DNA of 64,000 bases from Trissonchulus latispiculum (taxonomy: Eukaryota > Nematoda > Enoplea > Enoplida > Ironidae), in NCBI GenBank assembly GCA_030248195.1, contig JASAND010012522.1, forward strand, positions 1-64,000, given 5' to 3'. The stretch's first letter is position 1. The number at the start of each line of letters is the position of its first letter. Positions 1 through 10,766 of this stretch are shown here, piece by piece. Made by a program: the position numbers and the translations under genes. The notes under the pieces were generated by a model. The model was not told where the DNA came from and made no database searches. It saw only the letters and a list, made by a program, of their open reading frames with translations.

Positions 1-3000
1 TTCGAAAATTTCATGTTTTGCTGCTTCATAAGTCAGTCAAATCTTAAGGTATCTCCAATAAAATTTGGCAATTAAAATAGGCTGGCATAAAACCTACCTG
101 TATGTAAAGTTTCATGCCAATAGTCTGTGTTTATCTCTGGTGACATACTACGATAGCATGGCGGACACCTATGGGCAAAAAATGTCAAATGTTCAACTTT
201 TCAAATATAGCCATATTTTATATCAAATTGAAGCTCTCGATGACCTAAACATTTTATCTTCTTGCACCAAGTCTCTACAAAGCAGTATGGGAAAGTTAGA
301 GTTGAAGTTTGAAGCAAATGACAGTCGGAATAAGCTTTACCAAATCGTCCAAACGCCGTGTCTCGCTCGTTGCTTGGGCTTGCCACTGCAATGTATGCGG
401 TAATAAACACTTACACAGGTAAAAGGCTTTAAATTGATGTATTTGTCATGCCGCAGTCTCTTGTCATCCTATGTGTACGCGACTTCGAAGCCTTCAGCGA
501 CAGTAAACAAATAAATTTAGACTCAGGAGAAGATTGCTAGGATCGTGAGTGTGCGCATACCAAACTCGTAGACTCGTCCCTAAACTCGCTAATTTTCCCT
601 AAACAACTACAGCAGGCGCCGGCAGTCCAATTCGGTACCGTGAGTTTACTGTTTTTGACACAAAAATACGATTGACAAAATATAGAAAAGTATAAATTTA
701 TAGCGCGGACAAAACAAATATTTCCATACTTAATCAGTAGACAAAACAAAGGCACTTCACAAAAGAGAAAGAAAAAGACAATATCCCACGCCCAACTTAG
801 GAGGAACTAAGTTCCCCAACCAACTTACGAAAAAAGGGTCCCCTGTTGAACGCTGAAGGATAGTTAGAAAAGAGCCGCCGCTCCGTACCAGAAATTTGAG
901 AAGACTGACTTTTTGTTGAATTCAATGGCGGACACGATTTAGCTAAGGAACCGAGGTTCCTACACAGAAGGACAATTTTACGTTTATCGTTCATAAAGAT
1001 AACACTTCATTTTCTTCATTTTAGATAATTTCAAATAGAAATCAAAGGAAATATCAGAAAATAGTTCACAGATTACCCCCTCTTTTGAAACGCGCGCCCT
1101 CGCCGCGGCCTCCAGGCAAAGTTAGTAGCCAATAAAAATGAGGGTTAACCTACGTAACTTAGGTACTAGTAGAGGTAAAACGTCGTTTTAGTAAGCAGAA
1201 AGAATTAAAATTGTATCTCACTCGAGCCCCTGGCTTTGCCAAATTTTAGGGGTCTGTTTTCGAGACACGGGTAAAGCTACTTCGGCACGTGCCGGACCAC
1301 ACACAAACATTAGAGTACATAGACTCAACACAAAAGACATAGAACCCTTTAGCCGCGACGGGAGCGCAGGTCTCAAAAGGGAGAGTAACCCGAAAAATTT
1401 GAAACGAAAATTTTAGACAACCGGAAGGGGAACTCTATTCTAAACAGGATACTACGATAGCAGAAATGCAAAGCTAGACATTATAACAACTAGACGACTA
1501 TACAGAAGAAAATATACTATAAATGACTAAACAAAGAAATAGAATTTTGAACCCCAGCTGTATATATGAAGAATATAAGGTATATATAGATGCTCCGGGA
1601 GAGGCTACACCGGAGGAAAATTTACAGAAATTTATGAGAAATTGCGCAAAAAGAACGAAACAGACGCGTATCCAGTCCAGGGAAACCTCCCCCGGAGTGA
1701 GCATATTATGCACGAATCTGGTTAAATGCCAAAAATAAAGCTGCATATGAATAAAGCACGCAGATGAAATGTAGCTGCACCGAAAAAGATGGCAAAACTG
1801 GCAGGTATAAATGGCAGTACAAAATTCTAATGGTAAACCCGCGGTACATTAAACAGTAGTAAAAGAAAACAAAACAGTTAGAAAAAGAGAGTAATATACG
1901 ACATAGTATATAGGACGGACAAGCCGAACTAGGGAGCACCCCTTTTTGAAAGAATCACACAACTACGAAAGTAGAGGTAGAAAATTTGAAAGCATCAGCA
2001 AAATGTTGAAAGGAAGCATCAGACGAAAAACCCCATAACATGTAACCCGAAACGTATTTCCCCCCCAACTTGTTAAAGCTATCAGACAAATAAAGCAGAA
2101 AAATGGAATGAAAACAACCACAACACGAGTTAGAAAAAATGGGGAAGGGGGAGGGGGAGCGAGCGAGTAAAAGGACATAACCGGAATATAACATGTATCA
2201 CACACTTGACTGTCATAAAAATATGTACTGATGACTGATGGAAAGCAGATCAAAGTTCATATAGCATAAAGCAGAAGAGGCAGCCGAGAAACCCTCCGGG
2301 ACTTCCATCAACCGGACTTCGGACCAACCTCCGGGAGGAGAGCGGGCGCCCCTCGGCGCAAGCCGCTCCGGACCAACCCCATACACCGGTCAAAAGACAG
2401 AACCAGGCCCAACACCAAGCACCCGGGCCGCTCCAATAGTAGGCACAAAGCAGCTCGCCTATGGGAAAAACAATTTACACAGCAGACACATTAGCAGAAA
2501 AGGGAACTCGCCGCAAGAAGGGGACTGGGGGGGTGGGAAGGGGACGTATGTTACAGTGAACAATAAGCAAACAAAAAGGGAGTAAATATAACATATGATA
2601 TGGGGATTAACATACGGCACAGAGGCCTACAGTAAACAAAATAGCATCATTATATAAGGCACGCATGCCACAGTCACAAAAATAAGGCACACAGGCCATA
2701 CAGTACATCATAAAGGCCCGATTAATTTAGGAGAGGAGGACGCAAGCCTATGGCTACTGCAGCCCGGAGAGTGTCCAGACAACCAGCGACCATAGACTGC
2801 GCCGAAATCAAGCAAAGCAGAAAAATTAAACTACGGAATCTATAATGCCGGTCCGGGGTTGACCGCCCACCCTTGCCCGGCCATAAGCCAGACACAGGCG
2901 ACGAGCAACCACGGACCCGCCGAGATACGGGACGGTAGAACAACCCCAGTACTATTGCATATTAAAGGTAAAAAGTTAAAATTTTGATAAAATAAGATAA

Positions 3001-3318
3001 GTAGCCATATATGAGGTAAAATGAAAGTGAAAATAGAATATATGTAGAAATTCGCAAGATTTCACTTCGCACTTCGCTTTGAAAGGAAAACTCCACTTTT
3101 AATTGAAACGTTAAATGCAAGGAGATTCAAGTAAAAGAGTACATTTTTCAAACAAGAAAATCATATGCGAAAAAAAGAAAGAATCGAATTTGTTGCAGAA
3201 GAATAAGTGTTAAAACACAAATAAACAAGGAACCAATTCCCCCCAAAGCATAACAACAACATCCCCCCAAATACGGGCCACACACATATCCCACCCCACC
3301 ACATAATACACAAAACGA
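1..3318. other. No gene seen; region downstream of the retroelement ORFs
   Basis: I see no supported coding region. Short open frames here are unrelated to each other and have no recognisable motifs. On the minus strand this stretch follows the last retroelement ORF, so a 3' LTR would be expected here. No second copy is available for comparison because the element's other end is missing. A G-run followed by AATTGG on the minus strand near 3236-3250 could be a polypurine tract, but this is a guess. Confidence 0.6.
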
Positions 3319-6300
3319 TTACACAGGAGCAGGATACCTGATAGCCTCCCGGAGGTTCTGCTCAGCCTCGCGGACCGACAGCTCGTGAGGAAGCTGTGGG
3401 AAAAGTTCCCGCCGGACGATCATACAGATTTTGCCCATCCAGTTCTGCCCCTTTGGATTTTCGGCAGTAAGAACTTCGCGGCGGCGGGCCGGTGGCATAG
3501 CCTGAAGCTCCAAGGCATCATAGCCACAACTCCAGTAGGAGTCACCAGGCACCGCTTCAACCAAATAGGCCACGCCGGTGTCATGCAACCAACGGCGGAA
3601 CTGAGGACACGAGGCCGCCTTGGCCCGGATGACGTCGAGCATAATCAGTGCTCGGACCAAAGAACCCGGACCCGTTTTTGCGTGCCACATTTGACGCAAA
3701 ACGGACTCTCTAGGAATCCATTTGGCCATGAATTCCTCAGCCAAGTATTTGGCTTGGAAAGGGCACTCCATGGAGGCCACTACTCTAGCCGGCTCCTTAA
3801 CGCCGAAAAAATCTTCGAACTTGCGCCAGTGGTACAACTGTTCAGAGGTACCAAATTCTTCGTCCCCCCATTGGATGTAGACGGGATCCTTCGAATTAGA
3901 GCGAGGGTCGGGTTCAACGATCCACATGTTGGAAGCCATATAACTAGGGCCCTTAAACCAGACAACCTGGCGATTCATCGCGGCTTTGTGAGGCTGATTG
4001 TGGGAGTGAGCCCAAACCTTAGTGACTGTGTCTTCAGCCAAGGTAGCGAGGTCCTTCGTGATTCTAGTAATAAAATTCACGTACTTAGACGGCGAGCCAC
4101 GAGCTATCAGATAAACTGGGTAGATGTTGATAAACGGAAAAATTTTGGCAGCAGCCGCCGCGGTAGCAGCCCACAGATTGGAGGCCTGCCCCACTAGACG
4201 GAAAGAATCAAATTCTAAAACACCCCGACGGTAGATCGGAGGAAAATCCAACTTAACAGTCCAGCGAAAGCGAAAAAGGTTCTTTATGAGCGACAAGAAG
4301 TTGTCATAAACGTTGTGCGTCACCGCAAAAGGAATGTCGTTGCGACGAAAAACGTCGTCCCAGAAATTATAGATGGCGATAAAATATGGGTTCAATGAAG
4401 ACCCGTCAATCTTGGACTGAAGGTCCGGAAGACATGCTATCTGCCAATATGGCTCCAAATGGATCCGGAAGGGAACCATGTGCGGGTAGTGGTGAATCAG
4501 ATAGTGAACACCAGGCCAAAAGGCTTCGTCGACCACCTGCGGACCAGTGAAACGCTGGGTGCCACACGGCAACTGTTTTTCTGGATCACCAAAGTTGGGC
4601 GGACACTCGTTGAACTTCTTCAAACCTGGGGGAATCTGAGCCAAACCACGTTCACGAATGATCTTAGTTGCCTTATACGGACCCGGCGGAGGTTGGACAA
4701 TGTACCGCGGAGGCTGATCAACGACAATTGTAGGAACTGTCTCAGAAGAAAGGGAGCCCGCTACCAAACCTGTCAGATCCAAGACCAGTTTACGCGGAAA
4801 CAGGAAGTGGGACTCAGGCCAAACAATCTGCCTATCCGCTGGAAGACCCTCAAACGGTGAAACCTCATACGGTGCAACCTGAAGAGGTGGAGGCTGCGGA
4901 GGCGGCACGTGTAGCTGAATCACCGGTTCCTCCTGCATAGGAACATCCAAAACCGCAGGAATATCTGGACGATGGGATGGCCCAGGTTGGTCCGAGACAC
5001 CCACAACCTGCACTACCGGAGCAGACGGAAGCTCGGAACCGGGGGTAGACCGCAAAGGGCCCGAACCCGGGGCCGCAGCGTCCCACCCACCAGACAGACC
5101 AGACAGATTTAAATTCATCAAAGACGACAGCCCTCCGGCCGACATATCCAATAGGGGGTTAACCGGAGGTTCCGGATAAAAGATCTTGAATAAATTTGGC
5201 ATATGAGAAGCGTCAATTTTAAGAACAGCATAAATAAAAGCCAGAGGTTTCCAGGGTGGGGGAGTACCCAATTTGCCAAAAATCTGAAGTTGGGTTAACC
5301 CATACTGCTCCAAAGCAAAAAGCTGTTGCGGTGTACTAATATTAGGTAAAAGCTGAAAAAATGAATCTTGAGCCAGGCGACGAAGAGTGTCGTCAAGCCC
5401 AGACACCGCAACAGACATATCTAAAGCAGGAGAGAGACCAATTGGGTCAGGCCGATGGGGAGTAGAAAAACGCAGAGGTGGGATAGAAGTAGGAACAGGC
5501 GGAAGGGGGGGAGTCAATCCTTCCTGTCGGAGCCGGAGAACTGGAGCCTGAGCTGAAGAAACAGGAACCGCCGGCGGCTGGACCACCGGAGCCATCCGCA
5601 CCTCAGTCTGTGAAACAGGCGACTGTTGTTGCGGAAACCTTGCTCGAACCGGGGCAGAACTCGGAACAGAAAGCGTCACAGGTGGAGCAGATGTCGGAAA
5701 CAGACTAGAGGTCGTGACCCCAGGAGCACCAGGGCCACGATCAACAAAATAGCCACCACCCGGAAGAAGGCTAAAGTCCATAGTAGAAGGCTCAGACTGA
5801 GCAGAGGTATGAGGCGGGCAGTGAGTGAGAGACTCCTGACTACTAGACGCACTTATACCTGACGAAGATGGAACAGGCTGCGCAATAGAGACCTCCCCTG
5901 TAGAAGTTTGTACCACGGTTTTGCGAAGTTTGGTAGTTTTCACCGGGATAGATACTGAAGCCGGCGGAAACAGAATCGGAGCAGGCACCAGAAGCGGCGA
6001 AGCAGCAGTAGTAGCCGGAGCAGCGGAAGCACCAGCGGCAGCCGGAGCAACGGAGGCAGCGACAACGGCCGGAGCAACCGAAGCAGCGACAGCAGCCGAA
6101 GAAGCGGCTGACGCAGCAGTCCGGGCGGCCAGATTCTGAAAATATTTGCGTGAAGCTTCAGCAGCCTCCGCAGGAGTAGGTTTTTGGGGCAAATCCGCAT
6201 ACGCGCCCAGTAGATCATCCATGTGAAGGGTGTAACCGGAGCATGTGGGAACGGAGCGATTTCTGGAATAAGAAGACCGCCCAGAACCGACCGCGCCCGC

Positions 6301-7254
6301 ACCCGACCGTGGAGGTGACCTAGAGCGAGCACGCGGGTGTTCGTCAATTAACAAACGCCCAACAGACGTATCCATAGGTGAAAGTGGAGAACGAGGAGGA
6401 GTTCCCGGAGGAGAAGTTGGAAAACTTGCCAAATTCAACTGACTTGGCTGATGATCTACAGGTAGTTCCTCCGGGTCCTCGTTCTCCTCAACCGCCCGGA
6501 AGTCCTGCTCCTCCTGCAGTGCCTCCTTGGCACGCTTCGCAGCTCCCGGAACCTTTTCCGCCTTAGTACCTAACACCGGCGGATTCGCCCTGAGAGGCGC
6601 AGAGACAAAAATTTCTTTTTCCTGGACTTCAACCCCAGGAATCCGAGGGTTCTGTGCAGTGGAGACCGAGAGCTCTGGGCGAAGGTGTGCCGAGATTCTG
6701 TCACCCTTACTCCTACCCTTCTTAGGTTCAAACTTGAGAAAAATCATCTGTGTAGGGTCAAACGGAGGATCCGTAACCGGAACAGGCTTGTTGACAACAG
6801 GCAAGCTCGACAACTCGCGTAATGCCTTGTCCAGACCTTTCTGACCATAGGACCGCTGTTTCCGGAGCACTAAAAAGTCCTGTTCTAAGAGGGGAGAATA
6901 AAGGCACAGCATGTGCACAGACATATACGTATCCCTAATCTGGACCAGCCCATACTCAAGAACAATTTCTTCCTGTAAAGGAGTGACAGAATTATCAGAA
7001 AGATAAGAGCGACGAACTCTGTCCGGAGGGTACTGCAAAAGAGTTTCCTGAAACCACTTAAAAGGCCGATCCAATCTCGTGCCAGGAGACGGTGGCTTCG
7101 CAGGATAGGAAGAGATACCCTTTGTAGGGCCACCCTTTGTGTTCCAAATGTGCGGCCCTTTTCGATGACCTGAACCCCGGGGACGAACACCAGAAGGCAA
7201 AGGCCGCTCAGTAATGTAGTCGACAAGATGATTCAAATCAACAATAGAATATTT
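3319..7254 (-). CDS. ORF E: about 1300-aa protein with C-terminal NADAR-like domain
   Basis: The frame is open from just after a TAG at 7255-7257 to the stop at 3319 and has no ATG at its beginning. The first near-start codon is a TTG at 7236, so it is probably reached by splicing or by recoding from ORF D. Using the TTG as residue 1, residues about 1-300 are basic then acidic, and about 300-850 are Pro/Ser/Ala-rich low complexity. About 870-1100 is a globular segment I do not recognise. About 1116-1281 (3394-3891) matches the NADAR/YbiA family pattern: a TSEQLYHWRKF block like the family's SE-x-x-F/Y helix, an LVEAVPGDSYW block, and GQNWMGKICMIVRREL near the end. The usual WGxG after the aspartate reads WSCG. 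NADAR proteins are known to remove ADP-ribose from guanine and to act in riboflavin/NAD-linked metabolism. The role here is unknown. Confidence 0.78.
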   Translation of the reverse strand, partial: KYSIVDLNHLVDYITERPLPSGVRPRGSGHRKGPHIWNTKGGPTKGISSYPAKPPSPGTRLDRPFKWFQETLLQYPPDRVRRSYLSDNSVTPLQEEIVLEYGLVQIRDTYMSVHMLCLYSPLLEQDFLVLRKQRSYGQKGLDKALRELSSLPVVNKPVPVTDPPFDPTQMIFLKFEPKKGRSKGDRISAHLRPELSVSTAQNPRIPGVEVQEKEIFVSAPLRANPPVLGTKAEKVPGAAKRAKEALQEEQDFRAVEENEDPEELPVDHQPSQLNLASFPTSPPGTPPRSPLSPMDTSVGRLLIDEHPRARSRSPPRSGAGAVGSGRSSYSRNRSVPTCSGYTLHMDDLLGAYADLPQKPTPAEAAEASRKYFQNLAARTAASAASSAAVAASVAPAVVAASVAPAAAGASAAPATTAASPLLVPAPILFPPASVSIPVKTTKLRKTVVQTSTGEVSIAQPVPSSSGISASSSQESLTHCPPHTSAQSEPSTMDFSLLPGGGYFVDRGPGAPGVTTSSLFPTSAPPVTLSVPSSAPVRARFPQQQSPVSQTEVRMAPVVQPPAVPVSSAQAPVLRLRQEGLTPPLPPVPTSIPPLRFSTPHRPDPIGLSPALDMSVAVSGLDDTLRRLAQDSFFQLLPNISTPQQLFALEQYGLTQLQIFGKLGTPPPWKPLAFIYAVLKIDASHMPNLFKIFYPEPPVNPLLDMSAGGLSSLMNLNLSGLSGGWDAAAPGSGPLRSTPGSELPSAPVVQVVGVSDQPGPSHRPDIPAVLDVPMQEEPVIQLHVPPPQPPPLQVAPYEVSPFEGLPADRQIVWPESHFLFPRKLVLDLTGLVAGSLSSETVPTIVVDQPPRYIVQPPPGPYKATKIIRERGLAQIPPGLKKFNECPPNFGDPEKQLPCGTQRFTGPQVVDEAFWPGVHYLIHHYPHMVPFRIHLEPYWQIACLPDLQSKIDGSSLNPYFIAIYNFWDDVFRRNDIPFAVTHNVYDNFLSLIKNLFRFRWTVKLDFPPIYRRGVLEFDSFRLVGQASNLWAATAAAAAKIFPFINIYPVYLIARGSPSKYVNFITRITKDLATLAEDTVTKVWAHSHNQPHKAAMNRQVVWFKGPSYMASNMWIVEPDPRSNSKDPVYIQWGDEEFGTSEQLYHWRKFEDFFGVKEPARVVASMECPFQAKYLAEEFMAKWIPRESVLRQMWHAKTGPGSLVRALIMLDVIRAKAASCPQFRRWLHDTGVAYLVEAVPGDSYWSCGYDALELQAMPPARRREVLTAENPKGQNWMGKICMIVRRELFPQLPHELSVREAEQNLREAIRYPAPV

Positions 7255-8195
7255 CTAGCATCGATGCCCAAGGTCGTATACAGAGTCCGGACCGTATCAA
7301 CAGCACTTATAGCGAAAATCGGGAAAGGCGTGTTGTACAAAATTGGCTGCAAGCCGTATCTGATGAGCGACCAAGAAGGAACATCCATATAAATTCGAGG
7401 AATCAAGAACATAAAAACCTTAAAATTTGGACTGTGCGTGCATTGACTAGGAGCATGAAAACAGAGTGGATCAATTTCAGTAGAAAATTTGAGGGGATGG
7501 GCCGGAACTGCAATCAACAAAATGGAAAGGGCTGGTCCAGTGGACGAATCTGGGAAAGACCCTTGATGTTTCACATACGAAAGAGTCAAAAACCGAGCAC
7601 TATCAGCCATGTTATAGAGGTCCTGAACTTTGGCATAGAGCTGCTGGAGACTAGAAATTATCGTGATAGTATCACGAGAGTCTCGAGGCTTCAAACTACT
7701 CGGCTCCCTTGCCCATTTCTGCACAGCGGCCTCCCAATTTTTGAGTTCCTGGGATTCAATGAAGGCCGGAATTGTCACCGGATGAATTTCCCTTTGCCTC
7801 AAATTTTCGTCCAAGTCATCCTTGGTAAGGGGAGCATTTGTGTTGGTCTTGGGCTCCTTTGAGGACCTCGCTGTTGCCTCTGCTGCGCGACGCAGAACAG
7901 GATCCACCACTGAACCTGACGAAGAACCGTTGCCCGCACAACGGCGCAGACGCGGGGTCTTCGACAGGTTAGGGGGAAACGCCTGCGCCAAATTGAGGGT
8001 AGCGTCACTGGCAGCTCGGCCCCACGTAGAACACCCCGGAGAAGCTGACGTCGAAGCCCCAGCCCTCTCTAGTTCGGCTTCGAGGTAAATTTGGACTATG
8101 GAGGGCTGATCGTCCTCCTCCTGAGCAGACTCCGCCTGCTGAGCATTACCTCCGGGAGCATCCGGCTCCTCTGACTGGTCCGAATCACGCTGCAT
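7233..8195 (-). CDS. ORF D: 320-aa protein, unknown, possibly gag-like
   Basis: ATG-initiated frame that starts acidic (residues 1-45 rich in Glu, Asp and Gln) and has a Ser/Thr/Pro-rich stretch to about 120. A helix-prone segment around 130-205 contains the run ELKNWEAAVQKWAREP. The C-terminal half is hydrophobic. There is no zinc knuckle. It ends with TGA at 7233-7235, overlapping the open frame of ORF E by about 20 bases in the -1 frame relative to itself, an arrangement like gag-pol pairs. I do not recognise a family. A structural (gag-like) role is only suggested by position, size and charge pattern. Confidence 0.65.
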   Translation of the reverse strand: MQRDSDQSEEPDAPGGNAQQAESAQEEDDQPSIVQIYLEAELERAGASTSASPGCSTWGRAASDATLNLAQAFPPNLSKTPRLRRCAGNGSSSGSVVDPVLRRAAEATARSSKEPKTNTNAPLTKDDLDENLRQREIHPVTIPAFIESQELKNWEAAVQKWAREPSSLKPRDSRDTITIISSLQQLYAKVQDLYNMADSARFLTLSYVKHQGSFPDSSTGPALSILLIAVPAHPLKFSTEIDPLCFHAPSQCTHSPNFKVFMFLIPRIYMDVPSWSLIRYGLQPILYNTPFPIFAISAVDTVRTLYTTLGIDARNILLLI

Positions 8196-8511
8196 TACAC
8201 AATTTTTTCAGAAAAATTTTAAAAGTAAAACCAAAATTATCAGAATTTTCACCGCAAAAGAGAGTAAAATTTACATATACGCCCACAATACAACAAAACT
8301 AAACTACAGACACAAAACAAATACCACTGGATTCACTGGTGCACTGACATAGGCCCGTAGGAACACAACCACTTTTTACCTAAACACAAAACAAAAATGC
8401 ATTAGTAACATATATACATGCGTAAAACAAAATTAGCAGAAATTTATGCGAAAAATAAAATTTCAGTTCAAAACCCAAGGTTCCAAGGTCCAGTGTTCCT
8501 CCGATACTGGC

Positions 8512-9252
8512 TCACCACTCCCGTGGGCGCAAACACTGATTACTGATGTCCCACCACCAATAGGAGGTGTCCGAACCAAAAGCTGGATGGAGTGGACGAG
8601 GGTTTCCCGGTACTCCAAATCTAGTATTAGTGGTGACCCCCGAACCATGATACATCATGGTAAATTCTCCACGGTGAAAGACACGCGGAGCCCGTTGACC
8701 ACAGGTTGGGCAGTTATCTAACCGAGCAAATTCCGGAGAAATAGGCCTGGAAATATACCCCTGCGGGGTTTGATGCAAGGCAATAATATTTGGGACTCCG
8801 GGAGGTGGCCGTGTGGGCGGCGGTCGTGGCATCACGGGGCGAGGCACCAAATAAGGGTGCACGCGCCCAACAGGCACTGGGTACCTGACCACAATATGGA
8901 CCGGGGTTCCTGGAGGAGGCGCACCCGGACGGACCACCCGCGGAGCAAAGGGCGGAGAAAAATTTCGCACAAAATGTCTTGGAGGGGTGAAATCCCCGAC
9001 AGGTTGTCTGGGTCGAATTGGAATAGGATAGGAATGTTCCTGGAAAAAGTTAGGGCGGGCATGTGGTGCCCTCTGCAGAATAGGCAAATTTGGCAATGAT
9101 GAAGACGCCGAAATTGTGGTGGTGACCACCGGATCAAAATTTCTTTCTACTGGGAGGGCTGGCGGAGAACTTTGATCCACAACCTCTATAGAAGAATCAT
9201 GGTCTGAAACCACCTCAATAGCGCGGGAAACAGATGGAGATTGGTCCGACAT
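8512..9252 (-). CDS. ORF C: 246-aa proline-rich protein, paralogue of ORF B
   Basis: ATG at 9252, stop at 8512. It begins MSD, as does ORF B. Residues about 1-80 are Ser/acidic and about 80-165 are strongly proline-rich. The C-terminal 75 residues carry a CPTCGQRAPR block, an RGEFTMM block and a tryptophan cluster ending in NQCLRPREW. The same blocks in the same order close ORF B (ICSQCGQPAAR, RGDIFMS, FWRWDPVDRCLRP). The single CxxC plus a distant Cys could make a small metal-binding knuckle. No family is recognised. The leader upstream of the ATG also resembles a stretch upstream of ORF D, in the shared GTGTTCCT and ATCAGTGC-type segments. Confidence 0.7.
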   Translation of the reverse strand: MSDQSPSVSRAIEVVSDHDSSIEVVDQSSPPALPVERNFDPVVTTTISASSSLPNLPILQRAPHARPNFFQEHSYPIPIRPRQPVGDFTPPRHFVRNFSPPFAPRVVRPGAPPPGTPVHIVVRYPVPVGRVHPYLVPRPVMPRPPPTRPPPGVPNIIALHQTPQGYISRPISPEFARLDNCPTCGQRAPRVFHRGEFTMMYHGSGVTTNTRFGVPGNPRPLHPAFGSDTSYWWWDISNQCLRPREW

Positions 9253-9542
9253 TTGAACTGATTCCTTGAAAACGTACAGACCAACGGCACTGATGGGCGC
9301 ACCAGAGGAACACTGGAGAGCAATTTGGATTATCTAAACAAAATATAGATTCAATAAAATTTTATGAGATCTTAGAAAAACATACCAAAACTTTTTAAAT
9401 AAATTTTATAAAAATAAACCCCTGATCATGCGAAATAAGCAAATAATACAAACAAATTAGTATAAACACACAACTTAAGAAAACAATACGTACGTACACA
9501 TATAACGGAAAATTTTACAAAACCCAACACTACTTTAACCTT

Positions 9543-10592
9543 TTAGGGGATAGGATTTTGAGGTCGGAGGCATCTATCAACAGGGTCCCAACGCCAAAAC
9601 GAGACATCCGAAACTATGGCCTCAGCCAAGATACGGGAATTTTCAGATGAATTACTATATGGCGACCCAGTAAAAGTTTCATCCAAAAACCCAGGAGGGG
9701 TAGACATGAAAATATCCCCCCTCTCATAGGAACGTGCTGCCGGTTGCCCACACTGAGAACAAATACCCGGACGAGCATAACGCGGAGAATTCGGTACCAA
9801 GCGGTGGCCCCACGGTAGTTGGAACAAGGTGACTGTGCAAGCATTAACCGAGCCTCCCGGTGGTATAAGTGCAGGGCAACGTATAGTGTTAGAAGACGTG
9901 GGTACCCCGCCCGGAGGGGTACAGGGAGCCGACCCAAACGGTACAGAAACCGAAGGAACATAAGTTTGAACTTCTCTTGAAAGTAAAAAGGGGTGGAAAT
10001 TTGACGGTAACGAGTAACGCGTAGGAGACCTCCCAGCCCCGGCAGGATAGCGAGGTTGTAGATGCCCATCTATAGAGTAGGTGTCCCACGTAGAATTTGG
10101 AGAGGACAGCATAGTTGGAATCGAGTCATAATAATGGTTTGTAGTTCGGGGAGAAGAGGTGGATGCAGAAGAAGGATTAGACATCCAAATAGAAATGGGA
10201 GGTCGTGTTACAGCAATAGTAGTAGGATTTGACAAATTTCGAGTCGTCGTGGTAGAGAAACTTTGAGAGGACTCATAGGAAGGGGGAGGTGACACTGAAG
10301 AAGAAGAGGTCGATCTATGCCTAGTAAAACGGAGTGGATGGTCAAATATAGAGTAAACTCCCAATTCAGGTTGCGAATAGTGCAGAGACTGGTAATCGTG
10401 GGTAACTGGGAATTCAGTGTAATTTGGAAATTCGATGTTTGACACAAATCTCGGAAAATTAGCTTCTGGAGAAAGCAACTCCGGACGAATAGGATACCTC
10501 ATCGGGGGGAACCCCAAGCGCGGAGGAGTATATCCTACCAAATGTCGACGTGCAGACATCATTTGTTGTGAATACACCAAACGATCAGACAT
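9543..10592 (-). CDS. ORF B: about 349-aa Ser/Pro/Tyr-rich protein, paralogue of ORF C
   Basis: The ATG at 10592 is chosen because it gives the MSD start shared with ORF C. The frame is open further upstream to about 10754, but that part is a Leu/Cys-rich translation of simple repeats without an ATG. Residues 1-260 are Ser/Thr/Pro/Tyr-rich with little predicted structure. The last 90 residues contain ICSQCGQPAAR, RGDIFMSTPPG and SDVSFWRWDPVDRCLRP, matching the end of ORF C. The pair is best explained by tandem duplication and divergence. No known family is recognised. Confidence 0.7.
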   Translation of the reverse strand: MSDRLVYSQQMMSARRHLVGYTPPRLGFPPMRYPIRPELLSPEANFPRFVSNIEFPNYTEFPVTHDYQSLHYSQPELGVYSIFDHPLRFTRHRSTSSSSVSPPPSYESSQSFSTTTTRNLSNPTTIAVTRPPISIWMSNPSSASTSSPRTTNHYYDSIPTMLSSPNSTWDTYSIDGHLQPRYPAGAGRSPTRYSLPSNFHPFLLSREVQTYVPSVSVPFGSAPCTPPGGVPTSSNTIRCPALIPPGGSVNACTVTLFQLPWGHRLVPNSPRYARPGICSQCGQPAARSYERGDIFMSTPPGFLDETFTGSPYSNSSENSRILAEAIVSDVSFWRWDPVDRCLRPQNPIP

Positions 10593-10766
10593 TATACATA
10601 TACAATTCAAAAGGTATAGAAAAATAAATAACCCACCGAATAACCTTACAATGTGTTGGGAAGAGAGTTTCTCGGATACACACAACCTTTCTAGAATAAA
10701 AAGGCACAATAAACACAACAAACACAACATACAACAATACGTGCATAACACCAAACGTCCTATTGC

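Noticed and set aside
3385..4197. 270-codon open frame on the plus strand
   Set aside because: Antisense shadow of the NADAR-containing ORF E, with composition and motifs fitting only the minus strand.
4300..4400. SGNH-hydrolase-like helix-strand pattern in the segment of ORF E before NADAR
   Set aside because: No GDS-type serine block or convincing catalytic His could be found, so no domain is claimed.
10593..10754. Leu/Cys-rich N-terminal extension of ORF B resembling a signal or membrane segment
   Set aside because: It translates a TGTTGTGTT-type simple repeat, has no ATG and is absent from the paralogue ORF C.
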